From Isoetes taiwanensis (Eukaryota; Streptophyta; Lycopodiopsida; Isoetales; Isoetaceae): a stretch of DNA of 64,000 nt. Positions 25,531 through 37,604 of this stretch are shown here, in pieces (position 1 is the stretch's first letter; each line of letters opens with the position of its first letter). The stretch lies in contig JAJEKV010000012.1 in NCBI GenBank assembly GCA_021234155.1, forward strand, positions 7,220,448 through 7,284,447, in the 5' to 3' direction. The position numbers were made by a program, and so were the translations under genes. The notes beneath the pieces were generated by a model. That model saw nothing but the letters and a program-made list of their open reading frames with translations. It ran no database searches and had not been told where the DNA came from.

Positions 25531-28500
25531 TTCCACTAACATTAATGTATTGTTCTTTATTCCACTAATAGTGATGTATTATTTGCAGTTTTCTCATGTT
25601 GTAAATACATATAATATCCCCATATAGAATGTCAATTTATATACGATATATTTTTATATATATCCTTTGTGCATGCACATGCTACATACTTAGAAGAGTT
25701 GAAGTTGCGTCTTCCATGCTTTTCATATATACTTATGTGTTGGTGTTTTTTTCATCTAAAAATTATGTATATATATTTGAGAAACACTAGCCTTTACAAT
25801 CGTATGTAATAATGTTTGAGAAGGAAACTGTATGGTAACAGAGGAGTTCATAGTTTCATTGGCATTGATAGATTAACCACGAGTAAAGAAGATTGTTTGT
25901 GAAAATTCAGATAAGCATTTCAAACAAGGAATATCATTATAGAGCCATGCACTCCTGCATAAATAGGCATGCATAAAAAGAAACATCTCCTGTTTTTTGA
26001 ACAACTCTTGAGCTCGTTCCAGCACTAGTAAACAAAGTATGATGCACTTTTCTCATCACCATTCTCCATCATGATACCAATCTGCCGTAAAGTATTATAA
26101 AAGTAATTTGATAAATTCATTAGCATAGCATTTATGCATAGCTCATAACTAGTTTGAAACCATAGTTCTTATACGTGTTAAGGATATAGTTTGGCATTAT
26201 GACGTCCTCAGGGATCCCAGTACGATACTCAAGACAAAGCAACAGAACTGAAACATAGTAGGAGACAAAGTTTGTCCATACTTTTAATGCCATATCTATT
26301 TCCTCCCATGTAACACTTTTATCCTAGACACCTAGTAGTCTAAGAAATTAATAGCAGCATACTACTTAAGCTAGAAGTGCATAATGTACCCGTCTATATG
26401 CATGCACAAGCGTGTGCAAAATTATAATGCCAAAAAGCCTGGGGTAATTTATTGGAACTAAATATGAACATATATATGTGGAACATAAGCAAAATGTGGT
26501 CTAGCTGCCAGTTTCTTCCTTGGATCGAGCTAATTTTCATAAAATGCAAACCATCATGAAGAAGTTAGTGCTCGTAGCAATTTGCAAATGAAAACAATGC
26601 AAGACATACGTTGTGAAACTCTAGACTGTCATCAAATGCACTCGTCTGTGCATCACCAGATCATCATGTTTCTGCATACATGAAGGAGATGATTGTCATG
26701 CTAAAAGTCAGGTTAAACTTTAGGCATGCACAGCACCCTTTGACTGTGCATACACAGGATCCCATTAGCTCAAAACCAGGTGTAGCATGCTCTTTCAAAT
26801 TTAGTCTTCCACGTCACAACCTTCTTTCAATCTCCAATTCTATGATGTCTAAAGCAAGTCCTTCGGTGCAGAAGCCATTGGAGAAATATTTATAATGGTA
26901 GTATGGTCAGTAAAAGGGATAAACAGCATGCCGAACCCCTTTTCCTGGTTTGAATATGGCGAGCTATGGCTATGGTTCGTGTCAACAAATTTGGGCTTTT
27001 CGCATATAGCACTAACTTGGGCATTTCGCAAAGCATGGGCAAAGTTTTAATCTGTTTATGTTCTTCAAAATTTGAAGCCTGGCCTAATTTTAAAGCATTT
27101 TCTTTCTCAGATCATGACTATCAATAGCCAACTTCGAGGACCAAGTCTGGACACTGTAACAAACAATGATGTCGTCATAAATGTGCACGACGGATTCGAC
27201 AAAACCTCACCCTAAAAATGCAACTGCAGCAGCAAACCTCGACTTTGATCATACCTGGATCAGAAACTAGAAGCAAACACCCAGTCGGCGCCGACATTCT
27301 TTTATTTCCATAAAAACACTGCAACGGACTACTGATCGGGAGCAAATACCCAGTCGGCGCCGACCCATTCCGTTTAAAAGCTGTGTATGAAAAAGCTGTG
27401 ATAGGAGTTCTTAGGCGAACGACTACCAGTGAAAAGCTGTGTATGAAAAAACTGTGATAGGAGGTCAGTCGGCGCCGACTACCAATATCCAGCATCCAGT
27501 TCTGACCTCCGACCTCTGCCTCGTTAGTTTTTTGCATTTCTTTCCCATAAAGCAAATCTTTGTATTTTACGAAACAATATGTAACATTTATTAAAGCTAC
27601 CCTTATTTTTCTTTTCCTTCCCATTTTTCTTTAATGGAAAAGTTGAAATACGATCTATCCTTTTCACGGCTCTTAAACTCTAATTTAGAGCGTATGCTAA
27701 CGTTGAGAGAATTTTTAAACATCAGAACGTAAATTTCAATGCACCTTTTACTTAGTAACGATAAATTGTTTTAATGTTCATCTAATTGCACCTAATGTTT
27801 TAACATTGGAGAAGTTAGAGAAGTACAGGCGGGAAAGGGATCAACAAGTAACAATGCTTTTTTTGAAATAGCCATGCTTGAGAGTAAAGCTGTGGCATCT
27901 TTCTTAGAATTTCCTTTAGACGCTTCATGTGTTGTTCAAAATGGCTATGGTCCAAAATTCTTCCTTAATGTGTTCAAGAAACTCGGAATGAAGGGAAACC
28001 ATCTTTACAAGACTGAAGAATGCTTCATAAACCTAACAAACCTTCTAGATTGATAAGTCTAGACTCATAATCGATGAGAGATTGCAACTCAACCTTTACA
28101 AAAAAGTTGTTGTAGAAGGGTAACAACAAGCTGAAAAAAAATATTCATGGAGTGAAGAAGCCTAAACAAATCACGTGTTTGCTTCTTCATATGATGACAA
28201 AATCATGTTTCGCCAACAAGGGGCAAGGTGTAGCATGCATCCTCACATGTGGACATCTTATAACTCCTTCATTGGATGGCTTGCTTATTGCCATTTACCA
28301 TGTCAGAATCCCTGTTGTGATTACTTTCTAAGTAAAATTGATCACAATTGCCTATAATAGAGAGGCTCCATTTATACTAGTCCAGATGTTGGCCCAATAG
28401 GTGATACAGGACCCAAATTGCTGCAAAATAATCTGATTGCAGAAGAAATATGTAAAATTCTAACGACGGAAGTTGGATGTTGAGGATATGGATAAAAATA

Positions 28501-28856
28501 CTCCAAAACAAGTGGATATTCTTCCAATGCACTTAATCAAAGAAGCTGAGCCATTGAGACTTCAAATCTTGCATAACAAGTGCATTGATGATCTATCTTG
28601 TAGGCTACATAAGTGCGTTGGTGACGCAAGGAAGAGAAATAGGCAGTACTAAGGTGAGCTCAACAGCATGTTATATCTAAGAAGAAAATATCATTATGAA
28701 TCCAATTACATGTTTCAGAATGAAAGATGTCATGTCTTCAAGATGTCTTCAATGTTCTAGATTTGATATAGGAAACGAATGCACCCCTCTGGAGACATAG
28801 CAGCAGTGTATTCCTTCAAGATAATGGATTCATTGTGTTTTACTTTTCAACTGTCG
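25531..28856. other. CACTA interior, left part: no recognised gene
   Basis: The sequence is AT-rich, with short open frames that match no family I know. A three-copy GTCGGCGCCGAC palindrome cluster lies at 27284-27479. Poly-A/T runs are scattered. I see no transposase motifs on either strand. Confidence 0.5.
27284..27479. repeat. Three copies of the palindrome GTCGGCGCCGAC
   Basis: Perfect 12-bp palindromes lie at 27284-27295, 27353-27364 and 27468-27479 in otherwise AT-rich DNA. The first two are preceded by AGCAAA(C/T)ACCCA. Between the second and third, a segment beginning AAAAGCTGTGTATGAAAAA and ending CTGTGATAGGAG occurs twice (about 27376 and 27433). Confidence 0.9.
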
Positions 28857-29015
28857 AAAAAAAACCAAAGTGCCCATGAAAAAAGACCCTAGATAAATTT
28901 ACACTCATATTTTTCATCAGAAATATTCGTCATAGCATGCATCAGAATTACGTCAGGTTTTTCGTCAGAATTTACGTCAGGTTTTTCGTCAGGTTTGTCA
29001 CAATATTCGTCATAT
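28857..29015 (-). repeat. Internal inverted copy of the CACTA left subterminal region
   Basis: The stretch at 28857-28905 (CCAAAGTGCCCATGAAAAAA and following) is a diverged inverse copy of 25480-25530. It is followed by several CGTCAG motifs, as at the left end of the element, and then fades without a CACTA terminus near 29015. It looks like the lost right end of a smaller ancestral or nested element of about 3.7 kb. Confidence 0.75.
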
Positions 29016-29707
29016 GCTTCATAAGTGCTTTAGCACATTTTCATCAGCATTCTCATTTTTTTCATAATTTTGGCATATTTGCATTTTATCTGGATGATTT
29101 CTTTATAATGAGGGTATACATTCATAAAGAGATAAAGAGTGTATATCAAAGAAAAATCTCTGTATTCAAATATAATCATAGTTACATGTCAAGAATTGAC
29201 AATCTGTACAATGCCAACAAAGATCATGGGCAATGGACTCCAGCAAACTGCGTCAGCATGAAAGAAAAGGAAATCCAAAGTCTTCAAAAAGAACGCTTCA
29301 ACTACAGTCTTCAAGTAATAGCTTTTTTAGTCCTCTCCATTAGTGTCCATTGCAAAAGGCACACCACAATGTTATTGATGCATAAAGAAAAATATACATT
29401 ACAATTTTATCCCTGGACTTGAGCCTCAACCGTCTATCTATATAATCTTGAACCTCAATAATCTTCAATGACGGAACAATTTCCAACTTGCCCTCTAGCT
29501 AGGAATGATATCATCAAGCTAGAAATGATATCATCATGAACTTACGACATAGAGGAGGACATAGATAGCGGCCAGCTTTGGACACAATGCTTGTACCCAA
29601 TTGAGCCGAATAAATTACCTACATGGCAGTGTAATAAAGTTTCCATGGGTTTGCTTGCTGCACATCCGCTGCCAGTAATCCTTCATATGCGAATGTAAAA
29701 AAACTGA

Positions 29708-30485
29708 TATGCTAGCAGAAACTCCTGAATCAACTACAAGCACAGCCAATGATCATGCTGCATTATTTACCCCTATGCTTGCACGTAAATTAATTTTCAT
29801 GATTTCACAACATGCGCAGGAATGCTTTGCAGCTGTGGAAATGGTGACAAGGTCTGTCTCCTTCATCGACGAAGATCTGCAAATGCAAGACTTTAAGGGG
29901 GATGTTCTGGTAGATTAATTCAACCCATTTTCTCTGTTGGAAAGCATAGTCAGCAGGGGGATTATGAGGTACAATCGGAGGAAACGAGCTCCAACAGTTG
30001 GATCTTTCACTTTATGTTTGGCAAAGACCCAAAATGCTTCAGACCTGTCTATACCATAAATATGATTTGGCTTTTCCGCATCACCATTAGCTAGTATTTA
30101 AACATATTCCATCCGGAGGCTAAAAGATTTAAATGAAATGCCAAGAGTTAACTAGTCTTACATAACTACAGCCATTTTGAAATAGGTCTACTGCCCAAGA
30201 AACCTGATCAAGAATGTCTGTTATGTTAGCATAAATTCCTGCATTAGCCAATGCTCACAGATCATGAGTACCCTGCATTATTTATCTCTATGCATGTCTG
30301 AAAAATCATTTCCATGCATTTACATGCATGTATGAGCATGATTAACCTGTAGGAATTACCACAGGATATGTCCATTTCACTAAAGAGGATCTGCAATTAA
30401 AGGACTCTAAAGAGGAGGCCCTGATACGATTTTCTTTCCATATAATTTCTCTGCTAGAAAGCATAACAGCAGTGAATAATGAGAA
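29708..30485. repeat. Diverged direct duplication, 29708-29960 and 30222-30485
   Basis: Both segments run in order through a GCTAGCA/GTTAGCA start, GCATTATTTA, GATCTGCAA and CTGTTGGAAAGCATA or CTGCTAGAAAGCATA. They diverge by many substitutions and indels. The DNA between them (about 30140-30210) matches 37197-37270, so this stretch is a mosaic. Confidence 0.7.
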
Positions 30486-30675
30486 TGGATTTGGCTATTT
30501 GCCTATCATCTTTCATTAGTATTTAGCCATATATAATCAAGGAACTAAGCATCTATCTATTGTTTAAATTTGGTTTTTCCGACATGCCGAAAACTTTTTG
30601 GATTTTATTTTCAGGTTAGTTTTCTAAGGTCTAGAAGCTTTTACCTGCCGGAAAAATTTTCAGGTATTCCAAAAA

Positions 30676-31005
30676 TTGGATTATCCAAAAATTAAATTGG
30701 CTTTTAGATCGATTCCTCTTTTGGCTTGGCTCGAGGTTATCCGCAGAAAGGGAGGTGATTCAGTTCTGCGTGGCTGGCAGGTAGGCCACCTCATCGACTC
30801 CAAGAAGGCTAGATTTACCAGCAGTCTGTGCCTTCCAGTGTCGGATTTGAAGCGCCAGATAAAATGTTTTGTTCGGTCTACTTCAAGTGCCGAATTTGAA
30901 GCGCAAGATAAAATATTTTGGATGAGCATTGCCTGCCGAAATCCCAAATATTGTGCGTTAGGTAAGCTGTGTTTTGGATTATTTTTTATTTTCGTCCTTA
31001 TCTAA
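30676..31005 (+). other. Unassigned open frame inside the CACTA element
   Basis: A 109-codon frame with no family I recognise. It contains an internal duplication: a GATTTGAAGCGCCAGATAAA-like segment at about 30846 recurs at about 30893. An overlapping 88-codon frame lies on the other strand. I cannot tell whether it is an exon fragment of a captured gene or chance. Confidence 0.2.
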
Positions 31006-31894
31006 TTCTGTTAGACTGTGTGTCGTTTCTCAGTTCCATCCTTCCCTTGCCGTAGGAAAACTTCAGATGGAACCCAAATATGCTTCAGCTTTTGGCACAA
31101 CCAAGTCAGGTAATCGAGTTTACTCCCCTATTTCGTTTGAGATAGGACATTAATGTTACTGTGATTGAAAGCTAGCAGGTCTTTTGCCTTTTGTCAGAGT
31201 ACATTTCTGGTCTACATTCGATGATTTCATTGTCTCTTTGACATATACTTTGCACAGTATGTATAGACTGACAAGTTTAGCTATAGTATTTTGTCCTCTT
31301 ACTAGACATACCATAAACAAGTGTTGCAGATTTCAAATTAGATTGTGGAGCCATAGGCATGTGTTGCAGAGTATAGAACCATATTGCTTGAACAATGTAA
31401 TTTTATCAAGATCTATTTCCCCCTGCTTTTGCCGTGCATTTACTCACCATTTGTTAAGTTTCTAGCCTTATTTTCATTTTGCTTCGGAGAAGATCATCAT
31501 CTATCCAATCTTCACAAAAGGTGGGCATCATTTGCTTTCAAATTACTTCCTTCCTCCGTTTAATTTTAGCAGATTTCACGTGTTTCTAGAAAAAGCATCT
31601 CTTTGGGATCTTCTTTCTCACTTTTGCACTTATACTATTAAGTAACAGTCAGGAAGAAACATGCACTTATATTAGATTTAGTCTCAACATGAATAGGTCA
31701 TCATCTGACATAAACTCATATATTAATAATGCTGGCAACGACATCTGGGGCTTCTGTTAAACCTGTAATATGAACTTGGCATCTAGACAAGAATTGAACT
31801 AGGAAGCAAGCATCAAGTGCTATCCCTGATGGTTTCTATATTAGAATATTGTTGCTTAATAAGGAACACATGTGTTTGTCCTCAGGTGTTTCCT

Positions 31895-32307
31895 ACTGTA
31901 GGTATATCTAACACAGGCTGCTGTTGATTAATGGAGGATATATTCCTGATTATGTGAGCATTATGCAGCCGGCCTGCTATAGTGTAGTAGGCTTCACATA
32001 GTTTCGTTCATATATTTCCTGTAGCTAATGTGTTTTCCTTAACCTGATTGCATATACACCTTTGTAGTTCTTAATGATGTGCCGCACTATTGGCCACGTA
32101 TAACTTGATTGAAGGCTAAGCCTCATGTTTTTGCTGCTGTAATTTGTTGAGCAGTTAGTCTGCATTGGAGGACTAAATCTCATAGCTGTAAATATGCCTC
32201 TAGATTGCTTATGTTATAGGTGTAGTTGATGGGATAATCAGTTTTGATGTCCCATGCTCTCTAATCTGAAACCTTTTCAGGATGATTGAATCCATGATTA
32301 CTTGAAG
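31895..32307. repeat. ~410-bp direct duplication, copy 1
   Basis: It matches 33726-34137 in the same orientation along its whole length with roughly one change per ten bases. Shared stretches include GTAGTAGGCTTCACATAG, CCTCATGTTTTTGCTGCT and CCCATGCTCTCTAATCTGAA. The copies start 1831 bp apart. Confidence 0.95.
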
Positions 32308-32675
32308 GTTGCTCTTTGGTTTATTTGGCTGGCAGCAAGTTCTTATGCCGTAATATGTGAAGGTTGGATTAGCACCTATACGAGGTGGCGTCTTGAATTG
32401 ACATGCAAAGGAGATTCTTATTTCAACTTTGATCTTACAATCCATGTGCTTGGTTAAAACGCATGTGTTTGGTGGAGCTACATTCTTTGTCATGTAGGTA
32501 CGATGATATTCTTATTCTTTTGAGCTCCATAGTTTCTGCAACTATTGTCACTCCACGCATTAGAAGTAAATCCGTCAATGTCTATATAATGAAATGGTTG
32601 CCATATGTAAATTGCCATGCCTGTGTATTTGGAATAACCACTTTGAATCATTTTATTTTGTAGGACCAGTCTCAT

Positions 32676-32787
32676 TGGCCTCAGATACATGTTCACCTTT
32701 TCTGGGGTATATTAAAAAAGACAGTCATAGGCTCATTGGCCTCAGATGTTCACCTTTTCTAGGCTATATTAAAGAAGACAGACATAG
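32676..32787. repeat. Two-copy tandem duplication (~56 bp)
   Basis: Two adjacent copies share CATTGGCCTCAGAT, GTTCACCTTTTCT and a GGTATATTAAAAAAGACAG / GCTATATTAAAGAAGACAG stretch. They lie between the two ~410-bp direct repeats. Confidence 0.85.
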
Positions 32788-33149
32788 TGTTCCTCTGTAC
32801 GTTCAAGTTGTATTGAACATTTTTGCAGATTTTAACCCATATGCAGTATCTCATTTGCATTCAGCTTAAGCACAATGATGATGCACTTTAAGTATAGAAC
32901 ATATTGCTACGATGGAATGCATATGGGCTACATGGCTCAAGGTAAATGACAATGGTAGTTCCTGTGAGTGACGAACATGCCTTACACAAGCTGCCTTACA
33001 GAAGCTGCAGAAGTCCTCACATAATATGTGTGCCTATGATACACTTTGATCGGTGAACTCAAAAGTTTCCAAGCGAACTCAATTTCATCATTAATCTTTC
33101 ATTATTTTTCCATCCTCTATTGCATAGAGTCTTCCCAAGTTTAAATAAT

Positions 33150-33725
33150 CAAGAACAATTTACATTGACCAGCTGCTGAAAACATCTAGCTCATCCATTG
33201 TAATGACATCATTCCAGTTACCATCATTTGCGTAGATATTTGCCATAAGCACGTAAGAAGAAGAGTTTGCTGGATTCACCTTGATTAGCTGCTGAAAGCA
33301 TCTCAATCCCACTTCTGCTTCTCCATAACTTCTGCAGGCACTAAGCAATGCTCTCCATGCTTCTTCAAATGAAGGACATGGCATAGCTTCAAGCAACTTC
33401 TGTGCCTCATATAAGCACCCTGATCATGCAAAGAGGTCAGCCATGCACAAGTAGTGATCCATCACTGGTGTAATGTTATGTTTGTACCTCATTGACTTGA
33501 AATAATGCCAACCTTTATGCACTACATTGGAATGGCCACATGCTGCAGTAGACATATGAATGTAATAGTGTCTGGCTTTACATCCTGTTCTTGCATATCC
33601 TCAAAACAGCATACAGTGATTTCACCTTCATGGTTTATGCCATATCCTCGAATCATTGGAGTCCAAGTTATCATACTTTTTGGTTTGATTGGTTGTTGTT
33701 CCACATTTAACATCCTAAGAATACT
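33150..33725 (-). pseudogene. Broken PPR (PLS/E-type) gene fragment carried by the CACTA element
   Basis: PPR proteins bind organellar RNA; PLS-class members with E motifs act in RNA editing. On the - strand a PPR repeat is visible at 33713-33540 (WTPMIRGYG, CCFEDMQEQDVKPDTITF). A stretch with GWHY, YFKSM and YLCMADLFA follows. Then GCLYEAQKLLEAMPCPSFEEAW leads into the E-like region with WRALLSACRSYGEAEVGLRC and SSSYVLMANIYAN (33396-33210). There is a frameshift near 33525. An in-frame TGA near 33432 sits where family members usually have CGA (Arg). Both ends of the gene are missing. The 5' edge abuts a direct repeat at 33726. The wording resembles fern PPR proteins, which is my recollection rather than a search result. 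Confidence 0.85.
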
Positions 33726-34137
33726 ATTGTAGGTATATCTTACACAGACTGTTGTTGATTAATGGTGGTTGTATTCCTGATTGTGTGAGCATTATGTAGC
33801 TGGCCTGTTATAGTGTAGTAGGCTTCACATAGTTTCGTTCATATGTTTACTGTAACTAATGTGTTTTCCTTTGCCTGATTGCATATACACCTTTGTAGTT
33901 CTTAATGACGTGCCGCACTATTGGCTACGTATAGCTTGATTGAAGGCTAAGCCTCATGTTTTTGCTGCTATAATTTGCTGAGCAGTTAGCTTGCATTGGA
34001 GGAATACATTTTATATCTTTAAATATGCCTCGAGATTGCTTATGTTATAGGTGTAGTTGATGGGATTATCAGTTTTGACGTCCCATGCTCTCTAATCTGA
34101 AACCTTTTCAGCATGATTGAATCCATGATTAGTTGAT
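33726..34137. repeat. ~410-bp direct duplication, copy 2
   Basis: Second copy of 31895-32307. Together the two copies bracket the PPR fragment and the small tandem duplication, which suggests they were duplicated as part of the rearrangement that placed those segments here. Confidence 0.95.
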
Positions 34138-37100
34138 GCTTTCATGGGTGGTATTTGGATTTATTTTCAGCTATTATGTACTACAATTGATGGACCAGTT
34201 GAAGCTCTTGGTCTGATTTAGCACATCCTATTCTAATGGGTGAGATCTTACCTTATTATAGGGCCTGATCTATGGTACAGTGGTATGAGATCTTGGTGCA
34301 ATTTAGATCAGAGCAAAGCATAGCTAACAAACTTGCACTTTATGTTTAGATTTGAGGTAGACATATATGCTTAACAAACAGGTAATATTTATTACCCAGA
34401 TCCTCTTAACATAGAAGCTGATAAAGATTGGAAGCACTCTGCATTGCTTATCAAATTAAGTTGATGGATATATTAGCACGGAGATCGTTTCTATGCTGCG
34501 TGCCTTAAATCTCTCTTAATGAAATCCTTTTCCACATAGTCATGTGTCTTCAGAATGCTAGCTAATTCCTATGGGTCAAATAGATGAAGTGAGTTTTATA
34601 TCCCTCTATGCCATTCTTTATGTGAGTTGTTAATCATACAAGTTGTCAAATTTTATATATCATGCAATAATGATGCATTGCTTGAATGTGACATTCCTAA
34701 GCCTCTTTTCTTTTCAAGCATATTCTTTCAAATTATTTGCTTAGCTTCTAATGCAGCGCATCTCAGTTCATCGAAGCAGTTTGAATCTATATGAGGGATT
34801 TAAATGTTGGGATGCTTTTGTCTGAGTCAATTCCAAGCAGCCATCTGAAGATATCCTTTCTGTTGCAAATTTGACTCGGAGAAGTAGTTTTGAGAGTTCC
34901 ATCCAAATCTGAAGAATCTCAAGGCATAAAAATTCGTTGTGGTGAGGTTCTAGCAAAATTGTGGGTTTATGGATCATGCCTGTGTTCTGAATTTTCTCTC
35001 CCATCTGATAGTAGTTTGCTCTCTTGATTGACGGTAAGTGTGCATAGCCATGCGTTTGCTTTACTTCTTAGCCCAGCAATGTGTATCAGAAGAGGTCATT
35101 TACGAATATTAGTGGTCTTTGTAGCCAACTATGTTTCTTTTTTTTTTTGAAGAACTGTGTCATTGTAGCCAACTATGTTTCTTGAACTTGCTAGATGTGT
35201 TCTTTCATTATTTTGTCAAATTTGTCCCATTCCCTGATCTTATTTTTTCACAAGAGGTTTATATTACGTTGTGAACCGCTCAATGGCAAACATTTCTTTC
35301 CAGTTCTGAACTGTTGAGGGGCAAACATTTCTTTCCAGGTATTTTTTGAACTCACACAATATGGAAAGACTGTCCACAGCGTTAAGTAGATAAGAGAATA
35401 GATGATGTTTACGTCCAAGTCCCATACATTCTACAATAATTCTCAGTAGGAAAAAAGGGATGTTGCTGCCATATAGAACTATGGTAAGAACGGTAGCCTA
35501 TCCATACACATATGTTGCGCAGTTCCTCAATATCTATCTATTTTATTTCTTGCAATTTCTTCATATTCTGGAAGTGTACCAGGTTGAACAATTCACAGAA
35601 CCATGTTAGTGGATCAACTGTGAACTGCAGCATCTTATGTTTTATTGTGGATGCCACCATAGGCGCTCTCAAATTTTGTTGAGCTTCTGAAGCCATAATG
35701 TATAAGAGTGGGCATTTATTCGCAGTCTGCAAGAAAGGCTTTAGGAAATGTTGATTGAGACAAAGATATTGCCGACTAAATCATTTAAACCATTTAAACA
35801 ATAAATAAATGTTAGATCAATTTTTTCCATACAACTTAATTCATGTTGGTTGTAAATAATGATTGTTTAATGAGTAAATTAACACCTCGAGATTCTAAGG
35901 AATTGGAAGGTAACTAAGTTGAACACTAAAGTATGCCATTTCATGTACCTACAGCTTCAACTTTTCTCAGTGAAATCTAGGCATGCCAAAAGACCAAGTT
36001 TGTGAATAATTTATTTTATAAATCTCATTTGTCCACCCTAAGCACAGAATCATAAGATACTCCCTCCAAATAACGTTTACACCAAATAAATAGACAACAA
36101 TTAAACTCCTTATTGAATCTTATTGAAGCTGTTATCTCCTTTTGGCTTGGTGATGTTCCCATCTTGAACATCCTTTATAAGTTCTGCACTGTTATTTGTC
36201 GTGCAGTGCATGTGCCGTTTTGGTCTCCGCAGATGTTAAAATATATTTGTGTTCCTTTTTATTTCAAAAGTGTGATAAAGATCTATTATGAACATGACAA
36301 TATCTTTTCTTTCCACTTGATTTTTGCCCTCCTATGTTCTGCTATATTTTATTACTTAGAGCAACTACAAAATACTATGACAAAATACTCTAAAGATCCA
36401 GCATTAGTCTGAGTTCCATTTTCACAGTGCTACATGAGAAACATTCCAATGCTTCATCAATTGAACAACCAATATGGTACTTTTTACAGGACAATTGGAC
36501 AAGCTGCAAATGTAGAATCCTACATTCTCAGCATGCCCATTAATAAAGATCATATATGTTGCTTCAAATGTTGTATCACAAATATTAGTATAGTTTCTTA
36601 TCAATATCATTAGCAGGTTGAAAAGCCACGTATTGCAATGATGTTTGAACAAACAAACCACTATAGGAACGATGAACTGCGAGATCAAATTGATATGTAA
36701 CTTATATAGGACACCCAATCTTCGAGCTTATTCAAATCTTCTGCAGCTTATTTTGGCTTGGCGTCCTTTTGAATGACGCATATGTTGACATATATAATAT
36801 TGCAATGTGTGTACATCCTCGCCAGCTCAAACAAATATGAATAATAGCAACACTAGAGTGCAAACAAACTTGCAACATGTTCTTAGAACAAGAAATTCTT
36901 AATTCTCACGAACAATAGATATTATACATGTTAAACACTTAAAATTCTTCTACCACCAAAATGCATTTCCTCTAAAGGCATAGGACATTATTGCAAAACA
37001 AAACACTATTCCCAAGGCATAAATACTACCCGATGTAAATGCCACGTGAAATTCTCAAGATATTAGATAATATCATTTGCCAACTTCCCACTTCAACCAT

Positions 37101-37196
37101 TAGGTGACTAAATCACCAATTCCATCCAACCAAATGTTTCGCATTAACTTAGATTTGTACCTATGCCCGGCAACGCCGGGCACCCGTTACTAGTTC
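34138..37196. other. CACTA interior, middle part: no recognised gene
   Basis: The sequence is AT-rich with many short open frames and no recognisable domain on either strand. A short duplication of TGTAGCCAACTATGTTTCTT occurs at about 35119 and 35166. Nothing here resembles a transposase. Confidence 0.5.
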
Positions 37197-37241
37197 TAAT
37201 TAAAATGCAAAGTTAACTAGTCTTGTATAGCTACAACCATT

Positions 37242-37604
37242 TTAAAACAGATCTACTGCTTGAGAAACCTGATTTGGAATGACGTCCATGTCTTCTTCAG
37301 GGTCATCAGCATCTAGATGCACTATTTTCTCAGCTTCTTTGGCTTGAATGCCCTTGTCACCCCTTGCTTCAGAGCTGCAACCTTCAGCATTGTTTGCCAC
37401 AAATTTCTTGATCCCATAGGCATTAGGTTGGGAAGGAGCAGCAACAAGATTATATTTCCCAACAATCTCCTGAAGTAAGAGCTTAGAAGGCTGTGCTGGA
37501 TTTTCCCCGGCAGCCTTACAGAGGGAAGTGAGAGGTAAGCCTGCTTTTTTTATCAGATCAATGAGCTGTGATCGATTCAGATTTTTGATGTGCGCCTTCT
37601 CCAT
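37242..37604 (-). CDS. Hypothetical 120-aa protein, possibly an exon fragment of a captured gene
   Basis: The frame runs from ATG at 37604 to a stop at 37242. The N-terminus is helical-looking (MEKAHIKNLNRSQLIDLIKK). The middle is lysine- and alanine-rich, and an acidic stretch (LDADDPEEDMD) lies near the C-terminus. The amino-acid composition and lack of low-complexity sequence look protein-like. I do not recognise the family. The last codons and downstream DNA (37197-37270) are duplicated at about 30140-30210, still inside the CACTA element. It could be an exon of a captured host gene or of an element-encoded accessory protein. No intron borders could be confirmed. Confidence 0.35.
   Translation of the reverse strand: MEKAHIKNLNRSQLIDLIKKAGLPLTSLCKAAGENPAQPSKLLLQEIVGKYNLVAAPSQPNAYGIKKFVANNAEGCSSEARGDKGIQAKEAEKIVHLDADDPEEDMDVIPNQVSQAVDLF

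Noticed and set aside
36058-36083. ACTCCCTCC stretch resembling a Stowaway MITE end
   Set aside because: No matching inverted end or TA duplication was seen within a few hundred bases.
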